A DNA stretch of 58,326 bases from Laceyella putida (lineage in GTDB: Bacteria > Bacillota > Bacilli > Thermoactinomycetales > Thermoactinomycetaceae): assembly GCF_042665195.1 (NCBI RefSeq), contig NZ_JBHTBW010000002.1, positions 1 through 58,326 on the forward strand, in the 5' to 3' direction. The notes beneath the pieces are model-generated. The model had not been told where the DNA came from, searched no databases, and saw nothing but the letters and a program-made list of their open reading frames with translations. Below are positions 34,170 through 42,300 of this stretch, piece by piece. The position numbers and the translations under genes are program-made. Within the stretch, counting starts at the first letter, position 1; the number at the start of each line of letters is the position of its first letter.

Positions 34170-35687
34170 GACATTTGTCAGTTTCGTGCCATTGGCATGC
34201 GCGCGCAATACATACTTCAGCGTTTTGCCCATGCTGTTTTTGGGCAGTTCCGCGATAAATTCCACATCAATGAGTTTGTAATCGGCCAAGTTTTGCCGTG
34301 TATGGTCCAAAACCTCTTCTTCCGTAAGGGAAGCCCCTTCCGCCTTGACCACATAAGCCCGGGGAAGTTCACCCCAAACGGGGTCCGCCACCCCGATGAC
34401 CGCCACTTCAGCGACGCCATCCAGTTGTTGTATCACGGCTTCCACTTGGGCGGGAAACACTTTTTCACCGCCGCAGATCACCATGTCACGGAGACGGTCG
34501 ATCACGTACAAATAACCTTCCTCATCCAATTTGCCCACATCTTTCGTATGGTACCAGCCATTTTTCAACACTTGGTCCGTCTCTTCCTTATTGTTCCAAT
34601 ACCCGGCGAAAACCGAATCTCCACGCACGACAATTTCTCCGATCTCGCCTGGCGGGCACTCCATTCCCGTCAACGGATCAAGGATCTTCAATTCGGTCAA
34701 ATATAATCCCTTCCCCACGGAATGGCAACGGTTCAGATCCATCTCCGGCAAGAAGTAGGCAATCGCTCCAGAGTATTCAGTCGCTCCGTAAACTTGGATA
34801 ATGGAAAAGCCGAGATCATGGAATTCCCTGATTGGTTGTTCCGGCACCCGGGAACCCCCGCATATGATCCCCCGCAAACTGAAAATATCCTTATCGATCG
34901 TTTTTAACATTTGCAGCATAAACGGAAGCATGGCCGGGACAGACATCATGTTGGTGATCTTCTCTTCATCGATCAGATCCCACAGCTGGGAAGGCGTAAA
35001 GTTGGCCGCCAGAACCAAAGTGAATCCGCGAATCAAGGCGTTGATGATAAACATCATGCCGCTGATGTGAAACAAGGGCGTCACAAACAAAAAACGATCG
35101 GCAAAGCGAAGATCCAGCGTATTCACATTGGCCAGTCCCGCCGCATACACATTGGCGTGCGTGCACATCACCCCTTTGGGATTGCCTGTTGTGCCGGAAG
35201 TGTAAATAATCGTGGCGATATCGCGTTCCGTCACGTCCGCGGAAGGTTCCGCGGCAGACGCGATCTGAAAAATGCTTTTGAAATGGTCATCCATCTCTTC
35301 CCCCACGGCCGCGCGAATCACTTTCTCCACACAACTGGGGAGCAATTCCAACGCATCCCTGAACTCTTCATCATAAAACAAGACTTTCGCTTGGCAATCC
35401 TCCACAATATACTGGACTTCCGCCGGTTTTAAGCGGCAGTTGATCGGCACGGCAATGGCTCCGATTTTGGCCGCCGCCAAGTATATAATCGGAAAAGCAT
35501 ATGTATTCTTACAAAGGAACGCAACCCGGTCACCTTGTTGCACCTGGAGATCCAACAGATAGTTCGCCAATTGGTTGACTTTTTGTTTGTATTCCAGAAA
35601 AGTGATACGTTCACCATTGCTCACCAACGCCTCAAGGCCTGGCGATAAAGCGGCGCGGCTGTTGAGCAATTCACCAATAGTCGCCAC
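34167..35687 (-). CDS. Acyl-CoA ligase (AMP-binding family)
   Basis: A 506-residue ANL-superfamily enzyme that activates a carboxylic acid with ATP and joins it to CoA. P-loop TIIYTSGTTGNPKGV, A5 motif QVYGATEYSG, A7 YHTKDVGKLDEEGYLYVIDR, and the A10 lysine in LPKNSMGKTLKY are present. The substrate is unknown; fatty or aromatic acids are likely. GTG 35687 follows GGGAGGG. The stop codon lies inside the terminal repeat of the adjacent 60-bp element, so the original C-terminus may have been trimmed, though all core motifs survive. Confidence 0.88.
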   Translation of the reverse strand: MATIGELLNSRAALSPGLEALVSNGERITFLEYKQKVNQLANYLLDLQVQQGDRVAFLCKNTYAFPIIYLAAAKIGAIAVPINCRLKPAEVQYIVEDCQAKVLFYDEEFRDALELLPSCVEKVIRAAVGEEMDDHFKSIFQIASAAEPSADVTERDIATIIYTSGTTGNPKGVMCTHANVYAAGLANVNTLDLRFADRFLFVTPLFHISGMMFIINALIRGFTLVLAANFTPSQLWDLIDEEKITNMMSVPAMLPFMLQMLKTIDKDIFSLRGIICGGSRVPEQPIREFHDLGFSIIQVYGATEYSGAIAYFLPEMDLNRCHSVGKGLYLTELKILDPLTGMECPPGEIGEIVVRGDSVFAGYWNNKEETDQVLKNGWYHTKDVGKLDEEGYLYVIDRLRDMVICGGEKVFPAQVEAVIQQLDGVAEVAVIGVADPVWGELPRAYVVKAEGASLTEEEVLDHTRQNLADYKLIDVEFIAELPKNSMGKTLKYVLRAHANGTKLTNV

Positions 35688-35813
35688 GATGCAAAACTCC
35701 CTCCCGATTTGATGTCCATAGTACATGATAATATTTATCTATACATTATACAATTAGAATTCTATCGGAAGTTACGCATTTATCGTATATATTTACTATA
35801 CATACAAAATAAA

Positions 35814-35849
35814 ACCCACCTCCCCAACCGTTTTGCCGAAGAGATGGGT
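35814..35849 (-). terminator. Hairpin downstream of the dioxygenase gene
   Basis: ACCCATCTC / GAGGTGGGT stem then TTTATTTT on the minus strand, 71 bases after the stop. It belongs to the same CCCACCTCCCCAA hairpin family. Confidence 0.65.
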
Positions 35850-35919
35850 ATACTCATTTCCTTTTCTTTATCCTTGATCACCCAACCGGAGTGCCGGCAT
35901 CACTCCCGTTCATATCGGC

Positions 35920-36687
35920 TTAAAATTGCAAGCACAGATAACTCAATGTTCCCATATCATAACCCCGGTAAAGGACCCTGGCTGTTCTTTGCGGATCCCC
36001 ACTGCCCATCGCGATGAAGAGGGGAACGAAGTGTTCCGGCCTTGGCACAGCCAGGCTGGCGTGAGGAGCCAACTCCATGTAGTTGAACAGGGAATCAACA
36101 TCCCTTTTTTGGATCTTGTCAACCAGCCAATCATCGAATTGCACCGCCCATGGTTCAGGCGTGGTCTGCTCCCATTTGACGACCCGCAAATTGTGCACCG
36201 TGCCGCCGCTGCCGATCACCAAGATATCTGCTGCCCCCAGTCCCCGAAGGGATTCGCCAATCTTGAACTGGTCTTGCGGAGGCAGAAACGGATTGACTGA
36301 AATCTGAATCACCGGGATGTCCGCATCCGGAACCATGCGCCGCAAAAGAGTCCAAGAACCGTGGTCCAATCCCCGGGACCGATCTTTTCTGGTGGGAATC
36401 CCTTGTCTTTCAAACCTCTCCGCTACCATGTCTGCAATCTGTGTGGAACCCTTCGCTTGATATTGAATGGCATAAAGCTCATCCGGAAATCCGTAAAAAT
36501 CATAAATCGTTTCATACACCTCATCCGTGGACGAAATGGTCAGCACGTCACTTTCCCAATGCGCCGTAAAAATGACAATCGCTTTTGGTTTCCATGTCCG
36601 GCCAAGCCTTTCAAGAAAACGAGTATATTCCGTATTTTCAATGGCAAGCATGGGCGAACCGTGCGCCAAAAATAACGCAGGAAGCAT
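35920..36687 (-). CDS. Class III extradiol dioxygenase (DODA/YgiD-like)
   Basis: A 255-residue LigB-superfamily protein. It begins LPALFLAHGSPMLAIE with the first metal His. IFTAHWES gives a second His, and GLDHGSWTLLRRM and GSGGTVHNL supply the active-site histidines. Relatives open catechols or DOPA (4,5-DOPA dioxygenase) using Fe or Zn. The physiological catechol is unknown. It stands alone, with an inverted repeat 30 bp upstream. Confidence 0.88.
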   Translation of the reverse strand: MLPALFLAHGSPMLAIENTEYTRFLERLGRTWKPKAIVIFTAHWESDVLTISSTDEVYETIYDFYGFPDELYAIQYQAKGSTQIADMVAERFERQGIPTRKDRSRGLDHGSWTLLRRMVPDADIPVIQISVNPFLPPQDQFKIGESLRGLGAADILVIGSGGTVHNLRVVKWEQTTPEPWAVQFDDWLVDKIQKRDVDSLFNYMELAPHASLAVPRPEHFVPLFIAMGSGDPQRTARVLYRGYDMGTLSYLCLQF

Positions 36688-36716
36688 GCCTTCCCCTCCG
36701 ATCGGTTGGACTAAAT

Positions 36717-36733
36717 AGTTACTTTATGTAAGT
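36717..36733. promoter_or_regulatory. Imperfect palindrome upstream of the dioxygenase
   Basis: AGTTAC, five bases, GTAAGT: TTAC/GTAA core with near-symmetric flanks. The form resembles operators of the YodB/CatR (HxlR-type) quinone-sensing regulators that control catechol dioxygenases in Bacillus, but this is a resemblance only. Confidence 0.4.
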
Positions 36734-36788
36734 TAGTATATTAAAATAACTTAATAACGTCAAGATAATGACCTCCCGATGTCTCTTT

Positions 36789-37307
36789 TCAAATGGTGCC
36801 GCAGGCAATTCGCCTGCCGGAATCTCCAGCCGGATCTGTTTTCATATCATCTGCTTTTTCGTAGATCACCAGCGCGGTGCCCCCGCTTTTAAGCAAAGAA
36901 TGTTTTTGGTTTTTGGACAGGGTCACCTGTTGCGCCACTTGCGCCCCCTTTGCTTTTCCGTCCGAATCTGCCACGATATTGGCTAAGTCACCGGCATGGG
37001 TTCCCTGCGGGTTCAGCTTCCCGTGTTTTTTGTGCCCGGGATTAAAATGGCCCCCTGCCGATTTAAAGTCGGGTGCCGCACACTTCCCGGTTTCATGAAT
37101 ATGGAAGCCGTGTGGTCCGGGCGAAAGTTGACTCACATTGAATTGGACCTTCACACCCTCTTTTTCTTCTGTCAATACAGCAGTGCCGATTTTATCGCCT
37201 TGTGAGTTGATCATGTCTACCGAAACGGCGGCGTTGCCTGTACAACCCGTCACCAGAACCAAGCAAATCCATGCATATGTAGCCCATCTGATTTTCAAAT
37301 TTCCCAT
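36789..37307 (-). CDS. Cu/Zn-superoxide-dismutase-like lipoprotein lacking one copper ligand
   Basis: A 172-residue lipoprotein with lipobox VTGC (Cys 22). The SOD_Cu fold is clear: HGFHIHETGKC (H69 and H71), AGGHFNPGHKKHG (H87 bridging, H95), HAGDL (H104, D107) and ADDMKTDPAGDSGRRIACG. The last copper His, normally in LVVHEKADD, is Tyr 149 here (ALVIYEKADD). This recalls Bacillus YojM-type proteins with incomplete copper sites, so normal SOD activity is doubtful. A promoter TTGACA-18-AATAAT is at 37360-37331. ATG 37307 touches GGAGGGG, so TTG at 37298 may be the true start. Confidence 0.88.
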   Translation of the reverse strand: MGNLKIRWATYAWICLVLVTGCTGNAAVSVDMINSQGDKIGTAVLTEEKEGVKVQFNVSQLSPGPHGFHIHETGKCAAPDFKSAGGHFNPGHKKHGKLNPQGTHAGDLANIVADSDGKAKGAQVAQQVTLSKNQKHSLLKSGGTALVIYEKADDMKTDPAGDSGRRIACGTI

Positions 37308-37421
37308 CCCCTCCGCTTTTCATCCTATTTATTATTTTGGAATTGTTTTCCATGTGTCAAGGGTTAAAAGCAACTTTAGCAAAGCATTGACACCCAAAGT
37401 GAAATGGATCAGAATCCATTG

Positions 37422-37441
37422 TTGATTAGCCGACTAATCAA
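37422..37441. promoter_or_regulatory. Perfect MarR-type operator in front of a MarR relic
   Basis: TTGATTAG, four bases, CTAATCAA. It overlaps the ribosome binding site side of the MarR relic and lies 30 bp after a TTGACA (37387-37392). It fits autorepression by a MarR dimer. Confidence 0.65.
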
Positions 37442-37453
37442 GGAGGATGCGCA

Positions 37454-37690
37454 GTGGATGTTAATTACTCCGATGCTTTGACCCATCTGATAGGGCATGT
37501 GCTGAAACTACATCGGTAAAACGTCGATCTGCGGATTCAGGGGTATGACGTATTTCCCGGCCAGCCCCCCTTTCTGTTAAGACTTGCGGAGCAAGACGGA
37601 TAAATCCAAAAAGAATTGGACAGTGATCAAAGAGTGTCCAGGGTTTATCTCACCAATAAAGGACGCATTCGCATTTCGGCTAATCACTTC
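37454..37690 (+). pseudogene. MarR-family regulator relic
   Basis: AAGGAGG is followed by GTG and MDVNYSDALTHLIGHVLKL, a normal MarR N-terminus. TAA interrupts after KLHR, then YDVFPGQPPFLLRLAEQDG reads on to another TAA. After a deletion that removed the DNA-binding helix, RVYLTNKGRI remains of the wing. Two nonsense codons plus the deletion make it non-functional. The operator upstream is intact. The 37691-37875 stretch has no other gene. Confidence 0.8.
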
Positions 37691-37875
37691 CCATTTCTCA
37701 CAGGGGAATGCAACCAAACCCGGTCAAATCCCGTTTCGTCCCACGGTGCATAAGCGCGGTTGATCTCTTCGACCAATATAATGGCCACCTCTTGAATAGG
37801 GGGTTTTTCCCTTGCCCTGAGGTTGATGTAAAATTGAGTAGAAGAGCGAGATATGAGAGGATAGGAGGCGCTAGC

Positions 37876-38367
37876 ATGAACAAAAACGTCCAAATTCGGC
37901 AGGAGATTTGGCAAGAGGTCGAACTTTTATCCGATGAGCAATTAAACCAAAAACCATCTCCGGATCATTGGAGTATCGCCCAAATCTTGGAACACTTGTA
38001 TTTAACCGAACTTAGCGTGGCCCATCAGATGAAGAAAGCGGCGGAACGCACGGACACACCAATTCCCGAGGCAAAGCCCATTCAATTGACCTTGGACCGC
38101 AGCCGCCGGGTGAATGTTCCCACACCGGCCATAGAACCAAGCGACGGCTACAAAACGCTTGATTCGCTGAAAGAGAAGTTGTATCGGTCCCGTCAGGTCC
38201 TCACCTGTGTGTTGCAGGATTTGACACCGGATCAATTGAAACGGAGCTCTATGCCCCACCCTTTGTTTGGGGCCATGAGCCTGAAGCAATGGGTTGAATT
38301 TGTCGGATTGCATGAACAAAGGCATCTCGAGCAAATTAAGGAAACCAAAGAGAGGTTATTCAGTTAA
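37876..38367 (+). CDS. DinB-superfamily protein
   Basis: A 163-residue DinB_2-type four-helix bundle (SPDHWSIAQILEHLYLTE, later VEFVGLHEQRHLEQI). Histidines at HL and the HEQRH motif form the likely metal site. Related proteins are bacillithiol-dependent transferases or of unknown role. GGAGG precedes ATG 37876, and the frame upstream of it is not conserved. The neighbourhood (MarR relic, IS relic) is decayed, but this gene looks intact. Confidence 0.82.
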   Translation: MNKNVQIRQEIWQEVELLSDEQLNQKPSPDHWSIAQILEHLYLTELSVAHQMKKAAERTDTPIPEAKPIQLTLDRSRRVNVPTPAIEPSDGYKTLDSLKEKLYRSRQVLTCVLQDLTPDQLKRSSMPHPLFGAMSLKQWVEFVGLHEQRHLEQIKETKERLFS

Positions 38368-38460
38368 GCTCCCTAAGAGGGGGTATATTCGAGACACGGC
38401 CAAAAGCGGCACGATAGATGGGGGAAAACGGAAAGATAGTGATACCAACTTATTGGAAAT

Positions 38461-38830
38461 TGAGACTCCACACGGCTGAAGCCGTGGGATTCTTGGGTAG
38501 TTAACGCACTCAATCCATTTCTGCTTCATGCAACTCCCGAGTTCAGGGCTGTCTCATCAGCCCGTCCCATGCAGTTCTACAACTCATGTTGCATGTACCC
38601 ACATGGGCGGAACGCCTATTACCGGCATTCTAGTTCCGTTTTACTCACTCTCATGATTTTACCCAGTGGGAGAGATTGGTTCGCCACTGGAACCCCATAT
38701 CATGACGTACAGAGGGAACAAAACCCACTACCAGTGGGATGAGCACCGCTCATGCGTTAGATTATACTGAAAATTGTTGCTCTTAACAATCCCATAAAGG
38801 GATTACCGAGCAACGCCGACTTTCATCCCA
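38461..38830 (-). mobile_element. IS200/IS605-type right-end relic with possible omegaRNA scaffold, no tnpA/tnpB
   Basis: On the minus strand this non-coding stretch is full of hairpins (CCAGTGG/CCACTGG at 38662-38691, ATGAGC/GCTCAT at 38739-38753). It ends with ACTCGGGAGTTGCATGAAGC, GTGCGTTAACTACCCAAGAA and the stem ACGGC TTCA GCCGT, the recurrent right end of tnpB-bearing IS200/IS605 elements. That segment is where the tnpB-associated guide RNA lies. No transposase or TnpB frame is left. Assignment rests on memory of these ends. Confidence 0.5.
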
Positions 38831-38905
38831 TCCTTGAAAGAGTTGGGCTTTCAGTCGGCAACTTCTGTAAAAACTCAAAATTGAAAACGTAGGGAAGCGG
38901 TAGCT

Positions 38906-39508
38906 ATGCGGACTCGTCACATGATTTGTTTTCTTACCCTCATTGGTTTGGCCGGTTGTACATGGTTCTTGTCGAACATGTTTTTGAAAGGTGCCACCCT
39001 TGTCGATGGGAACCGGGCGTATACGGTTCACCCTTCGGTCGTCGTGCTGGAGGAGAATGTGGAGGATGCAGTGGGAGATTCCAACGCCGGCACCGTGTAC
39101 CGGATCAACGGATTGTCCACCAAGGAGTGGCTGGCCATGTGCCCCGATCACAATCTCGCCTGCTTCGCCTATCAAGAAAACCATCTCCCCAAACTGGACA
39201 TCAAGCGATTTGATCCCTATCAAGTAGAATTTCGCCGACCGCTCGGCAATGGGCGAATCGTGACCATTCGGGACCCAGGAAAGATCCGATTGCTGATTGA
39301 CACCTTTTTGACGCGACCCGGTGTAAAAAGTGCACATCAGCGGCATAAACGGATCAAGCATAACCGATTGGTCCATTTTTACTCCAAAAAGTATCCCTCT
39401 CTCATTTACGAATGGAATTATGAAGTGGATGCAGACGGGCGCCGCTATCTGCAGGGAGACGGAAAAGTCGTGGAGTTGGGCGACGTGTTGAAACAGGAGA
39501 TTCGGTAA
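38906..39508 (+). CDS. Putative lipoprotein of unknown function
   Basis: A 200-residue protein with an N-terminal hydrophobic segment and lipobox-like LAGC (Cys 18). The rest is soluble, with a VYRINGLSTKEWLAMCPDH segment, many basic residues and a pair of Cys near 109-116. I do not recognise the family. The body (VEFRRPLGNGRIVTIRDPGK, DTFLTRPGV) looks like a folded beta-rich domain. GGGAAGCGG stands before the ATG. It lies between two mobile or decayed segments, which suggests acquisition or isolation. Confidence 0.6.
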   Translation: MRTRHMICFLTLIGLAGCTWFLSNMFLKGATLVDGNRAYTVHPSVVVLEENVEDAVGDSNAGTVYRINGLSTKEWLAMCPDHNLACFAYQENHLPKLDIKRFDPYQVEFRRPLGNGRIVTIRDPGKIRLLIDTFLTRPGVKSAHQRHKRIKHNRLVHFYSKKYPSLIYEWNYEVDADGRRYLQGDGKVVELGDVLKQEIR

Positions 39509-39649
39509 CAGCGCAAACGTTATTCCGCTTGCGTTTGTGATCGGACTGTATACGGCCCATAAAAACAAACTGCGCCGGGCAGCACAAAAATCACCCCGAA
39601 AAGGAAGACGCCGGGCAACGAATCGACCCACGACGTTTTCAAAACCGCC

Positions 39650-39865
39650 ATGAAGGTCGGCGGTAACTTGGTCAACATTGTTCCACTGTTCATGCAAGGC
39701 GTGACGGGGGTCAGTGCGTCCTCTTCCGGCACTGTCATGACTCCGATGATCATCACCATGATTGTGGGCAGCGTGTTGGGCGGACAGTTGGTGCATATGA
39801 TCGGGATGCGGGTCCAAATGGCTTTGGGCATGCTGATCATGTCTGGCGGCTTTTCTTATGTTTGA
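39650..39865 (+). pseudogene. Fragment of an EmrB-type MFS multidrug transporter
   Basis: A 71-codon frame reads IVPLFMQGVTGVSASSSGTV and MTPMIITMIVGSVLGGQL, matching the mid-protein helices (about TM9-10) of 14-helix MDR MFS transporters. Nothing before or after is conserved. A hairpin at 39902-39930 follows. It is a small internal relic. Confidence 0.75.
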
Positions 39866-39901
39866 ATATTGAATCGAAGTGTGTGCATGACATATAGACA
39901 G

Positions 39902-39930
39902 AAACCCTGCGCATCTTGAGCGCAGGGTTT
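39902..39930. terminator. Hairpin between the MFS relic and a convergent MFS gene
   Basis: AAACCCTGCGC / GCGCAGGGTTT perfect 11-bp stem with a 7-base loop, usable from both sides. Confidence 0.65.
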
Positions 39931-39990
39931 GCAAAACAGTTTTCGGAAACACCACCTGTGGCATGCAGCCGTCAGGGTTCTGACTTCCGG

Positions 39991-41325
39991 CTATTTTTGC
40001 AGCAAATGCCAGGCGATGGCGACAACGACGCCCAAAGGAATCAATTTAAGAATGAATTTCACCAAAAAGGTCAATTTGAGATCCAAAAGGATCCGATAAA
40101 CGATCTCTACAACCGCCACATTCTTTTTTGCGGAATATTTCCTATACCCCATGGCATAGCACCATAAGATTAAGAGGGAGAGGATCGCGGCAATCTTCCA
40201 CAGGGTCAACCCGTCAAACCGCTCAACCAACCAGCCTCCAAAAACGGGTCCCGCACTCAAGCCAAGCTGCGCGAAATGGGCCGCGCCATAATAAGCCCCG
40301 CGGTACTTCTCATCCGCCAATTGGTCTGTCAGCTGGTTTGTGACGGGAAAAATAAGCATTTCCCCAAAAGTGAGAAGGGTAATCCCCATGACAAACATGA
40401 GTGGTTGATCATTCAGAGAAAAACAATAAAAACCCAACGTATATAGGACAGTCCCCAACGCAATGCTGCTGAGCGGATGTCTCTTTTCCGACCAAGCGGA
40501 CATATAGCGCTGAACCAAGATCACAAGGCCTGCGTTAATCACAAGCAAAATGGGATACAACTTGCTTCCGTTGGGAATTTCCTTAGACAGATAAATGGGC
40601 AAATTGGATTCCATCTGGGCATACACCATAAAAAAAAGCATGCCGCCCAGTGTGTAATAACCCAAGGCCCGATCCTTGGAAATCACTCTGATGCAATTGG
40701 CCAAGTGCGTTCGCCTTTTGGGAGGAGTTTGATTCAGGCGTCCCTTATAACGTTTTAGTTTGAAGTGCAAAATCACACCATAGAAAGAAAAAATGGCCCC
40801 TGTTATGACAAAGGTGTAAATGCCGAGCCAATGGAACAGGTATGCCCCAAGCAGAGGGCCTGACACCATTCCCACGTTTAATGCGACATATCGATAACTA
40901 AATACCTGCAAACGTTTTTCTTCCGCTGTCAAGTCCGCCATGCACGCCTGGGAAATCGGATCAAAAAAAGACCGAAACAACCCGTGCAGAAAGCTTAAAA
41001 TGACAAAATGCATATAATCGGTCGCAAACAGGTATAAAAAGAAAATGCTCGTCCAACCGAACATGGTTACATTTAAAATTCGGCTGCGCCCAAATAGGTC
41101 GGATAACCCTCCACCGATAATCCCCCCTATCGCACCGCCGATCCCCGACATTCCGATAATGATTCCCGTCTGCAGGGAGTGAAAGTGAAATGTGGACGTC
41201 AGGTAAAATGCCAGAAACGGCAGACTCATAAAGGCGGCGGTTCGAATGAGGGCTGTTCCAATAAGCAAAAAAACGACGAAAGGATGCAGGTGGTTGCGTA
41301 AATATCGGTCTGTGCGCGAGGGCAA
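39991..41325 (-). CDS. MFS transporter (12 helices)
   Basis: A 444-residue major facilitator with 12 predicted helices. The A-motif between helices 2 and 3 is GGLSDLFGRSRIL. A short central loop is rich in Lys/Arg. It resembles the MdtH/YfcJ-like drug exporters, but the substrate is not predictable. No intact ribosome binding site is seen before the TTG at 41325. An upstream GAGGTGA is 26 bases away, so the exact start is uncertain. An A/T-rich gap (41326-41566) upstream may hold its promoter. Confidence 0.82.
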   Translation of the reverse strand: MPSRTDRYLRNHLHPFVVFLLIGTALIRTAAFMSLPFLAFYLTSTFHFHSLQTGIIIGMSGIGGAIGGIIGGGLSDLFGRSRILNVTMFGWTSIFFLYLFATDYMHFVILSFLHGLFRSFFDPISQACMADLTAEEKRLQVFSYRYVALNVGMVSGPLLGAYLFHWLGIYTFVITGAIFSFYGVILHFKLKRYKGRLNQTPPKRRTHLANCIRVISKDRALGYYTLGGMLFFMVYAQMESNLPIYLSKEIPNGSKLYPILLVINAGLVILVQRYMSAWSEKRHPLSSIALGTVLYTLGFYCFSLNDQPLMFVMGITLLTFGEMLIFPVTNQLTDQLADEKYRGAYYGAAHFAQLGLSAGPVFGGWLVERFDGLTLWKIAAILSLLILWCYAMGYRKYSAKKNVAVVEIVYRILLDLKLTFLVKFILKLIPLGVVVAIAWHLLQK

Positions 41326-41566
41326 TGGCTTCGTTGCGCTAGTTATCGCGTATCACCTCACAGTTCCCATCTCTAATTGTAATAATGAAAAAAATAATTT
41401 CCCTATAATATTTTTTATTATTTGTGAACATATCCTATTTATTTTGCGATAAAACAAAACTTCTCCTGTTTTATTTCTCAATTTTGCAAATACTATCCAT
41501 TACGAAATAAAGAAAAGTCGGAATCTAGCGACTGAATTTTAAACCCAGTGCCCGAACCTCATGGGA

Positions 41567-41612
41567 ACAAACCCCACCTCCCCAAGCTTACACCCGAGGA
41601 GATGGGGTTTGT
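41567..41612. terminator. Hairpin just upstream of the encapsulin operon
   Basis: ACAAACCCCA / TGGGGTTTGT outer arms with CCTC/GAGG inside. It contains CCCACCTCCCCAAGC, as do the hairpins near 29992 and 35814. It may insulate the encapsulin operon or be a mobile repeat. The 41326-41566 stretch is A/T-rich and without a gene. Confidence 0.55.
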
Positions 41613-41618
41613 CAGCCT

Positions 41619-42287
41619 TTGGTATATAAACAAAGAATTCAGTCCATATTGGAAAGTGAAATGATGGAAAGAGAGGAAGACACTTTGGAAGAACGCTTCT
41701 TGAATTTAAAGGATATATTCAACCGAACCAACGAAGCGCTGGTTGATTTTATGAAGATCTTGGAACCGGCCATTGAGGGCGCCAAAGACGACCACGAAAA
41801 ATTATACTTTCATCACATTTACGAAGAAGAAGAACACCGCTCAGACCGCTTGCAAGAATTGTTGCCCAAACTTGAATCCTTTCTTGAAAACCCCGGTATG
41901 CAACAAACGAGCAATGCGGAATTCATTCATGTATTGCAAGATATCAGCCTGGAAAAGTTCGGGCTGCACAACTTTTTGGAACACTTGGATTTGGCGTTAT
42001 TCCAATTTAAAGATACGGAACACTTTAACAAGCTGCAACAGTTAAGAGAAATGACATTTGAGGATTACCAAGAGACCAAAAGAATCTTGCAAGCGTTAAA
42101 TGAGCAGTTTGATGGCGCGGCTTCCAAAGGGGGGTCCATCCCAACGGATGAAAAGGAAGATGTGAGCGAAGGGTTAAAAATCGAAATGTACACGGATGAT
42201 GCCGCTCTCACCAACCGCCCCATTCCCCTGCACACACCAACGCAGATCAAAAAGAGAGGCTTTACGGTAGGCAGCCTAAAAAAATAA
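41619..42287 (+). CDS. IMEF-type encapsulin cargo protein (iron-mineralising)
   Basis: A 222-residue helical protein of the iron-mineralising encapsulin-associated Firmicute (IMEF) family, a ferroxidase-like cargo distinct from ferritin. The core DFMKILEPAIE, the YFHHIYEEEEHRSDRLQELLP segment with acidic and His ligands, and EKFGLHNFLEHLDLALFQFK are typical. A flexible linker of about 50 residues ends in KKRGFTVGSLKK, the C-terminal targeting peptide that docks inside the shell. The TTG at 41619 lacks a ribosome binding site. ATGs at 41661 and 41664 follow GGAAAG and are alternatives. It is cotranscribed with the shell gene 13 bases on. Confidence 0.9.
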   Translation: MVYKQRIQSILESEMMEREEDTLEERFLNLKDIFNRTNEALVDFMKILEPAIEGAKDDHEKLYFHHIYEEEEHRSDRLQELLPKLESFLENPGMQQTSNAEFIHVLQDISLEKFGLHNFLEHLDLALFQFKDTEHFNKLQQLREMTFEDYQETKRILQALNEQFDGAASKGGSIPTDEKEDVSEGLKIEMYTDDAALTNRPIPLHTPTQIKKRGFTVGSLKK

Positions 42288-42300
42288 TCGGAGGTAAAAA

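Noticed and set aside
37876..38367. A LexA box for the second DinB-like gene
   Set aside because: No CGAAC-N4-GTTCG-like site is visible in the 300 bases upstream.
38783..39964. Minus-strand open frame of 393 codons
   Set aside because: It is antisense to the lipoprotein gene and the MFS relic, is very rich in His/Arg/Ser as shadow frames are, and has no ribosome binding site.
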